Assembly (NCBI GenBank): GCA_018267725.1
Contig: JAFDXY010000010.1
Span: forward strand, 1-64,000
DNA: 64,000 nt
Reading direction: 5' to 3'
Origin: Bacteroidota bacterium
GTDB lineage: Bacteria > Bacteroidota > Bacteroidia > Chitinophagales > Chitinophagaceae
The translations under genes and the position numbers were made by a program. Every line of letters begins with the position of its first letter. Positions within the stretch are counted from its first letter, which is position 1. Under the pieces are notes generated by a model, which was given only the letters and a program-made list of their open reading frames with translations, had not been told where the DNA came from and searched no databases. Shown piece after piece: positions 34,711 to 44,128 of this stretch.

Positions 34711-34757
34711 GATGATAACCAGTTCACTTTAAATAACGTTGAATATTGCGTTATCAT
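34711..34757. repeat. Inverted repeat upstream of the SirB1-like gene
   Basis: ATGATAAC (34712-34719) pairs with GTTATCAT (34750-34757); inside, ATAACG (34733) pairs with CGTTAT (34749). It lies 20-65 bases before the minus-strand start at 34692, where an operator would be. Confidence 0.4.
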
Positions 34758-34933
34758 TTCATCATCAAACTAAAATATTTTTCCCCAAAAACACTTGTTT
34801 TAGTTATTCAATATTGTGGAAAGATTATTTATACAGTAAACAATTAATTTAAAACTTTTTCGTTGTGCCGTTTTTGTTGAAACATTTAACAAGCTAAAAA
34901 ATTATTTATGCTTATTTTGCACCACTTTTTATA

Positions 34934-36022
34934 ATGCTTATGTCAGTAAAAACCGCTACACCCAAATACCCTGTTACTACCAATTCTTTACATGCAGATT
35001 TGCGTAAACGTGTACAACAATATTTTGATGATAACAATATTTCAATAACAGGTAATTTAAGTTTATTTACCAAAGCTATTATTTTGGTAACTGCATTTCT
35101 TGCAGTTTATATTCATTTATTAGTTTTTACACCGGTTTGGTATTGGGGTTTGGCAGAATGTGTTGTTTTAGGCGGATTAATTGCTGCAATTGGTTTTAAT
35201 GTAATGCACGATGGTAGCCATGGAAGTTTTAGCAAACACAAATGGCAAAATAAATTAGCTGCTTATTCATTAAATATGTTAGGTGCTAATCATTTTATGT
35301 GGAATATGAAACACAATATGATTCACCACAGTTTTACTAATGTTGATGGAGTAGATGATGATATTGAAATAGGATTTTTAATGAGAATGGCTCCATCGCA
35401 AAAGCATTATAAAATGCACCGCTTTCAACATTTTTACTTTTGGTTTTTATATATGTTGTTATATGTGTTTTGGATTTTTTTTAGTGATTATAATAAATAT
35501 TTTACCGGAAGAATAGGAGATGTGCCTTTAAAAAGAATGAGCACTAAAGAACATATTAGTTTTTGGTTGGTAAAAATTTATCATGGTGCAGTGTTTATTG
35601 CATTACCTATTATTTTTTGTGGATGGTTAGCATGGTTATTGGGTTTTATAACTTTTACTTTTGTTGCAGGTTTTATTTTAAGCATTGTATTTCAGTTAGC
35701 ACATACAGTTGAAGATGCAGAATTTCCGGTTGCAGATACAAGTGAAAATAAATTACCTGATGAGTTTGCTGCACACCAAATAAAAACAACAGCCAATTTT
35801 GCTACAAAAAATAAATTGGTATGTTGGTTATTGGGTGGTTTAAATTTTCAGATTGAGCATCATTTATTTCCAAAAATTTCTCATGTTCATTATCCTGCCA
35901 TTAGTAAAATTATTAAACAAGTTTGTGCAGAATATCATTTAAAATATATTGAATACCCAACCGTGCGAAGAGCAGTTGTAGCACACGTTAGATTTTTAAA
36001 ACAAATGGGAAAAAGAGATTAG
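34934..36022 (+). CDS. Membrane fatty-acid desaturase
   Basis: 362 residues. Three histidine boxes bind the di-iron centre: HDGSHGSF, HNMIHHSFTN and the C-terminal QIEHHLFP. Four or more hydrophobic segments flank them (e.g. AIILVTAFLAVYIHLLVF). The QxxHH third box is typical of front-end/linoleoyl-CoA-type desaturases, which would introduce double bonds in membrane lipids, often at low temperature. A second ATG at 34940 is an equal start. Ends at a strong bidirectional terminator. Confidence 0.93.
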   Translation: MLMSVKTATPKYPVTTNSLHADLRKRVQQYFDDNNISITGNLSLFTKAIILVTAFLAVYIHLLVFTPVWYWGLAECVVLGGLIAAIGFNVMHDGSHGSFSKHKWQNKLAAYSLNMLGANHFMWNMKHNMIHHSFTNVDGVDDDIEIGFLMRMAPSQKHYKMHRFQHFYFWFLYMLLYVFWIFFSDYNKYFTGRIGDVPLKRMSTKEHISFWLVKIYHGAVFIALPIIFCGWLAWLLGFITFTFVAGFILSIVFQLAHTVEDAEFPVADTSENKLPDEFAAHQIKTTANFATKNKLVCWLLGGLNFQIEHHLFPKISHVHYPAISKIIKQVCAEYHLKYIEYPTVRRAVVAHVRFLKQMGKRD

Positions 36023-36044
36023 GTTATTTTTATTATAAATACTA

Positions 36045-36075
36045 AAAAGCCCTGCAATGCAGGGCTTTTATTTTG
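36045..36075. terminator. Bidirectional terminator between desaturase and aspartate kinase
   Basis: AAAAGCCCTGC, loop AAT, GCAGGGCTTTT, then TATTTT. Eleven perfect pairs with A and T tracts on both sides; placed between two convergent genes. Confidence 0.9.
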
Positions 36076-36093
36076 GAATGATTAATTTCTTTT

Positions 36094-37413
36094 TTATAAT
36101 CCAAACAAACCTTTATTTAATAATTGCAATGTTTGTTTTTTATAAGTATCGTTTACCAACAAAGAAATATTGTGTGGGCTTCCACCGTAACTTACCATTC
36201 TTACCGGAATACCTTCAATTGCATCAAATAATTTTTTTAATATTTCTTTAGTTTCGGAAATTTCATTTCCAACAATTGAAATAATAGTTTGTTGCTTATC
36301 AACTTCAATGGTTCCAAATGGTTCTAGTTCTCTTACAATATTTTCTAATTCTGCATCATTATCTATTGTTACAGATACTGCCACTTCAGATGTAGTAACC
36401 ATATCAATTGGTGTTTTATATTTTTCAAATACTTCAAACACTTTTCTTAAAAAACCATAAGCCAATAACATTCGGCTGCTTTTAATTTTTATGGCAATAA
36501 TTCCATCTTTAGCAGCTAATGCTTTCACACCAACACTTCCGGCATCTTCTTTTATAACCGTTCCTTTTGCATCGGGCTGCATAGTGTTTAATAATTTAAC
36601 CGGAACTTTTGTTTGTTGTGTTGGCCAAATACAAGTTGGATGTAAAATTTTTGCACCAAAGTAGGCAAGCTCTGCAGCTTCTTCAAAACTTAATTGTTCA
36701 ATAGCAACTGTTTTATCTACAATACGTGGATCGTTGTTGTGCATACCATCAATGTCTGTCCATATTTCACATACACTTGCGTTAATGGCTGCTGCTACTA
36801 ATGATGCAGTATAATCGCTTCCGCCGCGTTTTAAATTATCTACTTCACCTCTTGCATTGCGACAGATATAACCTTGTGTAATGAATAATTTTTTGTTGCT
36901 GTTTTGTTTTAAAATTTCTTTTAGTTTATTGCTTATTTCTTTTAATTGGGGTTCTTCATTTGCATCAATATTCATAAACTCTAAAGCAGGTAAAAGTATG
37001 TGGTCAATACCTATTTCTTCCAAATAAACAGAAAACATTTTGGTACTCATTAATTCGCCTTGTGCTAAAATATCTTTATTTAAAGCTTCGCTGAAAGATA
37101 TTCTTAATATAATATTTAAAAATTCAAAATGTTCTGTAACAACAGCATTGGCTTTTGTTTGGGCAGTTTCGGTTTTAACTAAATCTAATACAAACTTTCT
37201 GTAGTGTGCTTCTAACTCATCAATTTTTTGTTTGGCAGTATGTTTATCTCCTTGGGCAAGACTATTGCTAATACTAACTAATGCATTGGTTGTTCCGCTT
37301 AATGCACTTAATACTACAATTTTAGGTTCGGCATCTTTGGTAATTAGTTCAGCTACCTGAAACATGCGTTCTGGTTTGCCTACACTTGTACCGCCGAATT
37401 TCATTACTTTCAT
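36094..37413 (-). CDS. lysC: Aspartate kinase
   Basis: Phosphorylates aspartate, the first step to Lys, Thr and Met. 439 residues: kinase domain with MKVMKFGGTSVGKPERM, LSALSGTTNAL, LKRGGSDYTASL and IWTDIDGMHNNDPR, then two ACT-type repeats (about 300-439, with GIIAIKIKSSRMLLAYGFLR and TIISIVGNEISETKEILKKL). I took the ATG at 37413 because a perfect -7 box at 37444 falls across the longer start at 37446. No homoserine dehydrogenase fusion is seen. It is the more typical of the two kinases in the window. Confidence 0.93.
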   Translation of the reverse strand: MKVMKFGGTSVGKPERMFQVAELITKDAEPKIVVLSALSGTTNALVSISNSLAQGDKHTAKQKIDELEAHYRKFVLDLVKTETAQTKANAVVTEHFEFLNIILRISFSEALNKDILAQGELMSTKMFSVYLEEIGIDHILLPALEFMNIDANEEPQLKEISNKLKEILKQNSNKKLFITQGYICRNARGEVDNLKRGGSDYTASLVAAAINASVCEIWTDIDGMHNNDPRIVDKTVAIEQLSFEEAAELAYFGAKILHPTCIWPTQQTKVPVKLLNTMQPDAKGTVIKEDAGSVGVKALAAKDGIIAIKIKSSRMLLAYGFLRKVFEVFEKYKTPIDMVTTSEVAVSVTIDNDAELENIVRELEPFGTIEVDKQQTIISIVGNEISETKEILKKLFDAIEGIPVRMVSYGGSPHNISLLVNDTYKKQTLQLLNKGLFGL

Positions 37414-37443
37414 GTGTAAACGTTTATTAAATTTTTGGAGGTG

Positions 37444-37451
37444 CAAAAATA
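37444..37451 (-). promoter_or_regulatory. -7 promoter box TATTTTTG for lysC
   Basis: Perfect TAnnTTTG match on the minus strand, 30 bases before the ATG at 37413. Confidence 0.55.
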
Positions 37452-37526
37452 GAGAAGTGAAGTATATGCTTCAGATAATTTTTATGGTACTAAAACGCAA
37501 TGCCTATAAGTGTTTATGCTGTGTTA

Positions 37527-37808
37527 TTATTTAATAACTACTTCGGTAATTACTTTTTCGTTAAAGGCTTCGTTTACACGTTGTATGATAAGTGTTTTTT
37601 GATAAAGCAACTCGTTTTTCAATGGCCCAACATGTGTAGTAATAAATAATGTTTGATTGATAATTTCAATTTTTTCGGTGTATTTGGCAATTGTTTTTCC
37701 CATCATACTTTCCCACACTTCATTAATTTGTGCAGCACGCAAACCATTATTTAATTTACTTTTTGAAAGAAATTGTTTTAATGCATCGCCCATTGAATAT
37801 TGTGCCAT
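37527..37808 (-). CDS. DUF721 (DciA-like) protein
   Basis: 93 residues, a single DUF721 domain: GDALKQFLSKSKLNNGLRAAQINEVWESMMGKTI and the strand-rich end with LFITTHVGPLKNELLYQKTLIIQRVNEAF. DciA, which shares the domain, loads the replicative helicase in bacteria lacking DnaC. At this size it is just the core. recF, another replication gene, is not adjacent. Good family match, function by homology. Confidence 0.88.
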   Translation of the reverse strand: MAQYSMGDALKQFLSKSKLNNGLRAAQINEVWESMMGKTIAKYTEKIEIINQTLFITTHVGPLKNELLYQKTLIIQRVNEAFNEKVITEVVIK

Positions 37809-37812
37809 AATG

Positions 37813-37820
37813 CGAATATA
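37813..37820 (-). promoter_or_regulatory. -7-like box TATATTCG for the DUF721 gene
   Basis: One mismatch from TAnnTTTG, only 4 bases before the ATG at 37808. Confidence 0.35.
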
Positions 37821-37870
37821 TAATTTGCCTTAATATATTTTCAACTTAATTTTTATTACACAAATTGGTG

Positions 37871-39259
37871 TTATTGTTTCCAACCTCCGCCCAATACTTT
37901 ATAAAGTTTAACTGCTGCAATTTGTTGCCGTTTGCTGATATTTATAAATTCTAATTTTGATTGTAATGAGTTTTGTTGTGCAATTAAAACTTCTAAATAA
38001 CTTGCTTTTGCAGTTTTATAAAGTTCGGTAGCTGTTTCAACCGATACTGCTAACACTTCGGTTTGCTCTTTTTTAAACGCATTAATTTGTTGTAAGTTAT
38101 ATGTGTTTGATAATTCGTTCACCACTTCAACATAAGCATTTAAAATTGTTTTTTGATGTGTATAAAGTAAACTTAGTTGATTGGCTTTAGCAGTATTAAA
38201 CTGTGCTTTTAAAGCGTTCATATTTACAAGTGGTGCAACCAACATACCTAAAGCTGAATAGCCTATTGATGCAGGTGCTGCAAATAAAAATTGAGAATTA
38301 AATATTTGAAAATCTAATTTGGCTGAAAGATTAGCAGTAGGATAGAAAGCTGCTTTTGCTGCTTGCAAATCAAACTTACTGGCAGCAATTTGGTATTCTA
38401 TTTCGCGAACATCTGGCCTATTTGAAAGTAATTGCGATGGAATGCCTGAAGCAATTTTAGCTGAAGTTTTTTGAAATAGAATTTCTTTTTTTCTTACAAT
38501 TGTTTGCGGAAATTTTCCTAACAAAAAATTTATTTTATTTTCTGTCTCAACAATTTGTTGTGCAATTTCTTTTTCTAATGTTTTTGAATTAAGTAATTGT
38601 GCCTGAAATTGTTGCACTGCCAACTCGTTAGTTTTTCCTGTTTCTTTTTGAAATTTTACAACATCTAATGCCTCTTTTTGTTTATGAATAGTTTGCTCTA
38701 ATATTTCCAATTCGTTATCTAAAGCAAGTAACTCGTAATAAGTTATAGCAATATCTGCAACTAAATTTCCTGTTACAAAATTTTTACCTTCATTACTTGC
38801 CAAATAATTTGATACTGCTGCTTTTTGTTGGTTGCGAAGTTTTTTCCAAATATCAATTTCCCATGAGCCTGTTAGGCCTACATAAAAATCATTTATTGGT
38901 GTAGCAAAAGCTTTACCGGGTTCATATTCGGTAGTTGAACCTGCTGAAATATTCCCATCTAATTTAGGAAGTAATTTGCTTGTTGAAAAGCGAACTCCGG
39001 AACGTGCAATTTCTATGCGTTGTAAAGCTACTTGTAAATCGGGATTGTTATAAAGAGCCGTATCAATTAATTTTATAAGTATAGAATCGGCGAAATATTC
39101 TTTCCAATTTATAGTAGCAATACTTGCAGTATCAGTAGTTGAAGTATTAAAATTTTCAGGAAGTTTTTGTTCTGCAATACTTAATTGTGTGTTTAATGTT
39201 TTGCAACTGCTAACCACAAACAAAAACAGTATGCAAGTTATTATATTATTTTTTTTCAT
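37871..39259 (-). CDS. RND efflux outer-membrane factor (TolC/NodT-type lipoprotein)
   Basis: 462 residues. Lipobox VVSSCK (Cys 19), then two OEP repeats of long helices: ALYNNPDLQVALQRIEIARSGVRFSTSKLLPKLDGNISAG early, and LSNRPDVREIEYQIAASKFDLQAAKAAFYPTANLSA in the second half, both hallmark segments. It forms the outer-membrane tunnel for the pump gene that ends 4 bases upstream. Last gene of the efflux operon. Confidence 0.94.
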   Translation of the reverse strand: MKKNNIITCILFLFVVSSCKTLNTQLSIAEQKLPENFNTSTTDTASIATINWKEYFADSILIKLIDTALYNNPDLQVALQRIEIARSGVRFSTSKLLPKLDGNISAGSTTEYEPGKAFATPINDFYVGLTGSWEIDIWKKLRNQQKAAVSNYLASNEGKNFVTGNLVADIAITYYELLALDNELEILEQTIHKQKEALDVVKFQKETGKTNELAVQQFQAQLLNSKTLEKEIAQQIVETENKINFLLGKFPQTIVRKKEILFQKTSAKIASGIPSQLLSNRPDVREIEYQIAASKFDLQAAKAAFYPTANLSAKLDFQIFNSQFLFAAPASIGYSALGMLVAPLVNMNALKAQFNTAKANQLSLLYTHQKTILNAYVEVVNELSNTYNLQQINAFKKEQTEVLAVSVETATELYKTAKASYLEVLIAQQNSLQSKLEFINISKRQQIAAVKLYKVLGGGWKQ

Positions 39260-39263
39260 TTTA

Positions 39264-42200
39264 TTAAATTGTTTCGGTAAAAGGTTTTTCTTCTTTCTTT
39301 TTTCGTTTGAATTTATCGCTTAATAATGCAAAAAATACATAAAGGCCTGGCACAACAATTACTCCTAAAACAGTTCCTAACAACATTCCTCCAATGGTTG
39401 CTGCTCCAATTGTACGATTGCCAATTTCGCCTGCACCGCTTGCAAAAACCAAAGGCAATAAACCTGCAATAAATGCAAAAGATGTCATTAAAATTGGGCG
39501 TAACCGGGCGGTTGCTCCTTCAATAGCGGCAGCTATAACAGATTTCCCTTCCCGATGTTTCATTGCTGCAAACTCAATAATTAAAATAGCATTTTTACCT
39601 AAAATACCAATTAGCATTACCATAGCAATTTGTGCATATATATTGTTTTCTAAATTCATCATAAACAAAAAAAGTAATGCTCCAAAAATGCCTACGGGTA
39701 ATGATAAAATAACGGGTAATGGAAGAAGAAAACTTTCGTATTGTGCTGCAAGTAATAAATACACAAATAACAAGCAAACTATAAAAATGTAAATGGCTTG
39801 GTTGCCCGAATTTGCTTGGTCGCGGGAAGAACCTGCCCAATCGTATCCATAACCTTTTGGTAATTTTTGTGCTGCTGTTTCTTTAATAGCTGCAATTGCT
39901 TGGCCACTACTGTAACCTGTAGCAGGCTGCCCGTTTAGCATTGCAGAAGTGTACATATTATATCGGGTAACTTGTTCGGGGCCATATACTTTTTCAACAC
40001 TTAAAAATGAAGAATAAGGAACCATTTCACCTGCATCATTTTTAATATAAAATTTTAATAAATCTTCAGGATGTGCTCGGTATGCTGGCAGAGATTGCAC
40101 CATAACACGGTATAGTTGTCCAAACCGAATAAAATTGGTAGCATATTCACTTCCAATAAATGTTTGTAATGTACTCATAGCATTATCGGCAGTAATACCT
40201 TTTTGTGCTGCTTTATCTTCATCTATTTTTAAAAGAAACTGCGGGAAACGTGCATTGAAGGTGGTAAATGCTCCTGCTATTTCAGGCCTTTTATTTAATT
40301 CTTTCACAAAATCATCAGACACTTTTTGCAATTTAGAAAGATCGTTAGAACCACTTTTATCTAACAATCGCATTTCAAAACCACTTGAATTTCCGTAGCC
40401 CGGAACAGGTGGAGGCGTAAAAAATTCAATAGTTGCATCTTTAATATGCTTTGTTTTTTCTTTTAATATTTCAATAATTTCTTTGTCGGAATTTTTTCGT
40501 TCTTTCCAATTTTTAAGACTAATCAAATTCATGCCATAAACAGCTCCTGAGCCTTCTGATAAAATACTGTAACCGGCAAGGCTTGATACAGATTTTACTT
40601 CATTAAGTGAACTTGCAATTTTTTGAATTTCATCGGCAACTTTTTCTGTACGTTCAAGAGTTGCACCAGAAGGTGTAGTAATATTTGCATAAAATGCACC
40701 TTGATCTTCTTCTGGTATAAAACCAGATGGCACAAATTTTCCTACCAAACCTGAAGCAATACTAAATATGATTAATGCACCAAACGTAATTACGGTTCGG
40801 TTGGCTATTAATGAAATAAGTGATTGATATTTATTAGAAAGATTATTATAACCAATATTAAATTTATTGAATGCAACACTTAGCAAAGATTTTTTTGTAT
40901 GTGCATTGGCATGAGTATTTTTTAAAAGAAGTACACATAAAGCCGGAGTAAGTGTTAATGCTGTAACACCAGAAAGAACAATAGATACAGCCATTGTAAG
41001 AGAAAACTGTCTGTAAAAAATTCCTGTAGGCCCTTCCATAAAAGAAACAGGAATAAACACTGCCGACATTACTAATGTGATTGCAATAATTGCTCCCGAA
41101 ATTTCATGCATGGCTTGCTCGGTAGCTTTTCTTGCACCAATACCAGATTGTTCCATTTTTGCATGAACTGCTTCTATTACAACAATGGCATTATCTACCA
41201 CAATACCAATTGCCAATACCAATGCAAATAATGTAATAAGGTTAAGAGAAAAACCCATGAGTTGCATAAACATAAATGTGCCAATAAGTGAAACCGGTAC
41301 AGTAATAATTGGAATTATAGTAGAACGAAAATCTTGTAAGAAAATAAATACTACAAGTGCTACTAATAAAAATGCTTCAATTAATGTTTTTATAACTTCA
41401 TGTATTGATGCGTCTAAGAATTGAGATACATCATAACTTACTGTATAGTCCATTCCGCTTGGAAAAGAAGTTGCTTTTATTTCAGCCATTCTTTTCTTTA
41501 TATTATCAATAACTTGTTGTGCATTGGTGCCGGGGCGTTGCTTTAACATTATAGCAGCAGATGGTTGCCCATTTTCTTTTGAGAGAACATCATAATCTTG
41601 CGAATCAAAATCAACATCGGCAATATCTTTTAACCTAATAGCTTCTCCGTCTTCTTTACTTTTAAGTACAATATTTTCATAAGATTCTTTAGTGTTTCGT
41701 TTTCCTGTGTATTTTAAAACGTATTGTAATGCTTGTGCTTCTCTGCCAGAGCTTTCTCCAATTTTACCCGGTGCTGCTTCTACATTTTGAGTGCGTAACA
41801 TTTGTATTACTTCTGTTGCAGAAATATTATACATCTGCATAACATCTGGCTTTAGCCAAACACGCATGGCATATTCTCTTTGCCCCATAATATCGGCAAA
41901 CCCTACACCTTCAATACGCTTTAATTCTGGAAGGATATTAATATCAACAAAATTGTATAGAAATTTTTCGTCTAATAAAGAATCGGTGCTTAAAACGTTT
42001 AAGTATAATAACATACTGTTTTGCACTTTTTCAACTACAACACCTGCTTTAATAGCTTCTTCAGGAAGTTCATCTAATGTAGAAGAAACACGGTTTTGCA
42101 CGTTTACGGCCGCCACATCAGGATCAATACCTGCTTTAAAAATAATTTGAATTACACTTGTTCCATCATTACCTGAAACGGAAGTCATATATGCCATTCC

Positions 42201-42419
42201 GGGAACGCCGTTAATAGCACGCTCAAGTGGTGTAACTACTGCTTTTACACATGTTTCAGCATTTGCACCTGTGTATTTGGTGGTTACATTTACTTCGGGT
42301 GGTGCAATGTCTGGATATTGTGTAACGGGTAATTGTGTTAAAGCAATTAACCCTAATAATACAATAAAAACCGATATTACTATAGATAAAACCGGCCGAT
42401 GAATAAATTTTGATGTCAT
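39264..42419 (-). CDS. RND multidrug efflux pump (HAE1 family)
   Basis: 1051 residues, the normal size. N-terminal helix with FIHRPVLSIVISVFIVLLGLIAL, QYPDIAPPEV, the proton-relay motif IGIVVDNAIVVIEAV with paired Asp-type residues, FIPVSFMEGPTGIFYRQF, and late GNRTIGAATIGGMLLGT. The AcrB-like order (pore, docking, 12 helices) fits. It exports hydrophobic drugs, dyes or detergents with protons. A membrane fusion protein precedes it by 12 bases. Confidence 0.96.
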   Translation of the reverse strand: MTSKFIHRPVLSIVISVFIVLLGLIALTQLPVTQYPDIAPPEVNVTTKYTGANAETCVKAVVTPLERAINGVPGMAYMTSVSGNDGTSVIQIIFKAGIDPDVAAVNVQNRVSSTLDELPEEAIKAGVVVEKVQNSMLLYLNVLSTDSLLDEKFLYNFVDINILPELKRIEGVGFADIMGQREYAMRVWLKPDVMQMYNISATEVIQMLRTQNVEAAPGKIGESSGREAQALQYVLKYTGKRNTKESYENIVLKSKEDGEAIRLKDIADVDFDSQDYDVLSKENGQPSAAIMLKQRPGTNAQQVIDNIKKRMAEIKATSFPSGMDYTVSYDVSQFLDASIHEVIKTLIEAFLLVALVVFIFLQDFRSTIIPIITVPVSLIGTFMFMQLMGFSLNLITLFALVLAIGIVVDNAIVVIEAVHAKMEQSGIGARKATEQAMHEISGAIIAITLVMSAVFIPVSFMEGPTGIFYRQFSLTMAVSIVLSGVTALTLTPALCVLLLKNTHANAHTKKSLLSVAFNKFNIGYNNLSNKYQSLISLIANRTVITFGALIIFSIASGLVGKFVPSGFIPEEDQGAFYANITTPSGATLERTEKVADEIQKIASSLNEVKSVSSLAGYSILSEGSGAVYGMNLISLKNWKERKNSDKEIIEILKEKTKHIKDATIEFFTPPPVPGYGNSSGFEMRLLDKSGSNDLSKLQKVSDDFVKELNKRPEIAGAFTTFNARFPQFLLKIDEDKAAQKGITADNAMSTLQTFIGSEYATNFIRFGQLYRVMVQSLPAYRAHPEDLLKFYIKNDAGEMVPYSSFLSVEKVYGPEQVTRYNMYTSAMLNGQPATGYSSGQAIAAIKETAAQKLPKGYGYDWAGSSRDQANSGNQAIYIFIVCLLFVYLLLAAQYESFLLPLPVILSLPVGIFGALLFLFMMNLENNIYAQIAMVMLIGILGKNAILIIEFAAMKHREGKSVIAAAIEGATARLRPILMTSFAFIAGLLPLVFASGAGEIGNRTIGAATIGGMLLGTVLGVIVVPGLYVFFALLSDKFKRKKKEEKPFTETI

Positions 42420-42431
42420 TGTTTTACGGTT

Positions 42432-43556
42432 TTATTTAGAAGTGTTATTGTGTTGTTGAAATGATATTAATACCGGCGAAATTTTATCGCCTTCTTTTAC
42501 ACTTTGTACTCCTTCGTAAAGAATGCGTTCATCTTTTTTTAAGCCTGATTCTACAATATATAATTGCGGCAATCGGATATTTGAAATAATATTTCTTTGT
42601 TGCAGTGTATTGTTTTGTGTTAATACATACACATATAATTTATCTTGAATTTCGAAGGTTGATTTTTGTGGAATGATCATAGCGTTGTGAATAGATTTTT
42701 CAATTACTATTTTTCCGTTTCCACCATGTTTTAATAAATTTTCCGGGTTAGGAAATTTTGCACGAAATGCAATGTTTCCGGTACTTTGGTCAAATTCACT
42801 TTCAGTTGTTTCTATAACGCCTTTATACTTATAAATATCTCCGTTTGCCAATATAAGCGATACAATTTCTTTTTTATTGGTGTTATTATTTTTGTTGTTT
42901 ACTTCTGTAGTTAAATCAAGATATTCTTTTTCTGAAACATTAAAATATGCGAATACTTCTTTGTTGTTTGAAATGGTGGTAAGTAATGTACCTTCTTCTA
43001 CCAAACTGCCAATTTTATTTGGAATACGATTAATAATACCATCAAACGGAGCTTTAATTTCTGCATAAGAAAGTTTATGAATAGCTTGTTCTTCGTTAGA
43101 TAAAGCTTCTTCTACTTTTGCTTTTAATGCTTCTACTTTTACTTTAGCTAAATCATATTCGGGCTTACCAATTATTTTTTTATTAAAAAGTTTCTCGGCA
43201 TTTTCTAATTCTATTTCTGCCGATTTTAAATCGGCCATTGCTATTTTAGTTGTTGCTTTTGTTTTCTGAACTTCTTGCTGATAGCTTTTGCTGCTAATAG
43301 AAAATAATGTTTGTCCTTTATGCACAGCATGACCTTCATCAACAAAAACAGATTCTATATATCCTTTAATTCTTGTTCTTATTTCTACGTTTTGAACTGC
43401 GTTTATTGCAGCTACATATTCTTTTGTATAAACAGTATCGGTAACTAAAGGGCTAATTACTTGATAGGTTTCTATTGTTTGATTTTGTTTTTTTGATGAG
43501 CATGATGCTAATAATATAATAGCTGCAATGCTTAAAAGCAATGTATTATTCTTCAT
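42432..43556 (-). CDS. RND efflux periplasmic adaptor (membrane fusion protein)
   Basis: 374 residues with lipobox LLASCS (Cys 19). Barrel-sandwich halves KGYIESVFVDEGHAVHKGQTLFSISSK and ELKAPFDGIINRIPNKIGSLVEEGTLLTTI flank a coiled-coil hairpin (about 85-145); then the beta-barrel and C-terminal domains. It joins the pump to the outer-membrane factor. First gene of the three-gene efflux operon; a perfect palindrome lies 30 bases upstream. Confidence 0.94.
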   Translation of the reverse strand: MKNNTLLLSIAAIILLASCSSKKQNQTIETYQVISPLVTDTVYTKEYVAAINAVQNVEIRTRIKGYIESVFVDEGHAVHKGQTLFSISSKSYQQEVQKTKATTKIAMADLKSAEIELENAEKLFNKKIIGKPEYDLAKVKVEALKAKVEEALSNEEQAIHKLSYAEIKAPFDGIINRIPNKIGSLVEEGTLLTTISNNKEVFAYFNVSEKEYLDLTTEVNNKNNNTNKKEIVSLILANGDIYKYKGVIETTESEFDQSTGNIAFRAKFPNPENLLKHGGNGKIVIEKSIHNAMIIPQKSTFEIQDKLYVYVLTQNNTLQQRNIISNIRLPQLYIVESGLKKDERILYEGVQSVKEGDKISPVLISFQQHNNTSK

Positions 43557-43586
43557 TGATTTGTGTAATTAAAATTTAAAAAGCAT

Positions 43587-43606
43587 TAAACCATATACAT
43601 GGTTTA
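43587..43606. repeat. 20-bp perfect palindrome upstream of the RND operon
   Basis: TAAACCAT, 4-base centre ATAC, ATGGTTTA. It lies 31 bases before the adaptor ATG, in the position of a repressor operator, though followed on the minus strand by a T-rich stretch it could be a terminator hairpin for the gene at 43651. No TetR/MarR-type gene is in the window. Confidence 0.6.
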
Positions 43607-43650
43607 GTAATAACAAATGTTGCCGTAGTTAACTAAAATAAAATGTACAA

Positions 43651-44031
43651 TTAAGCTTTGGGAGGCGGGGGAGTAATATCTGGCTGAAAGTTTTTAAAAT
43701 ACTTTTTATTGTATTGAAAAGAATTACTACAATAAAAAAATGATGTATTGTAATTAAATAAAAATGGATTGTATGGAATATGCCAGTCAGCATCTTCATC
43801 AAGTGCAAAACCAAATGTATTTGTATCATCGTTACTGCTATATTTTGCAATAACATTTTTAATGGTAAACTTTTCTGTTAAAGAAGTTGTTTTTGTATTT
43901 TTTTGTTGAAAACTTTCTGTTGTAACAACATTAGCTTGTGTATCTGAAATGTTTACACTATAGTTAAGAAGGTGTATAGCCATTATTAACCAAAGCATTT
44001 TAAAAATAATATGTTCTCTAACAAATTTCAT
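43651..44031 (-). CDS. Small exported or membrane protein of unknown function
   Basis: 126 residues. N-terminal hydrophobic helix (about 9-27, FKMLWLIMAIHLLNYSVNI), a polar Ser/Thr/Asn stretch, an acidic patch (ALDEDADW), an aromatic segment with one Cys (FFYCSNSFQYNK) and a Pro-rich end (PDITPPPPKA). A perfect -7 box at 44040 supports it being a gene. It lies upstream of the RND operon on the same strand, so may be linked to it. A frame overlapping its end on the same strand is not a gene. Confidence 0.6.
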   Translation of the reverse strand: MKFVREHIIFKMLWLIMAIHLLNYSVNISDTQANVVTTESFQQKNTKTTSLTEKFTIKNVIAKYSSNDDTNTFGFALDEDADWHIPYNPFLFNYNTSFFYCSNSFQYNKKYFKNFQPDITPPPPKA

Positions 44032-44039
44032 GAAAGCCG

Positions 44040-44047
44040 CAAATATA
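44040..44047 (-). promoter_or_regulatory. -7 promoter box TATATTTG for the 126-residue protein
   Basis: Perfect TAnnTTTG match on the minus strand, 8 bases before the ATG at 44031. Confidence 0.5.
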
Positions 44048-44128
44048 GTAGTTCTAAAGGTTATTGATTGTTACGAAATGTAATAAAAGTGTAAATTATT
44101 TGCAATAATGGTAATACATAAACTTGCA

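Noticed and set aside
43629..43856. 75-residue minus-strand frame overlapping the end of the 126-residue gene
   Set aside because: The longer overlapping frame has the promoter at 44040 and a proper start; both cannot be real at this size.
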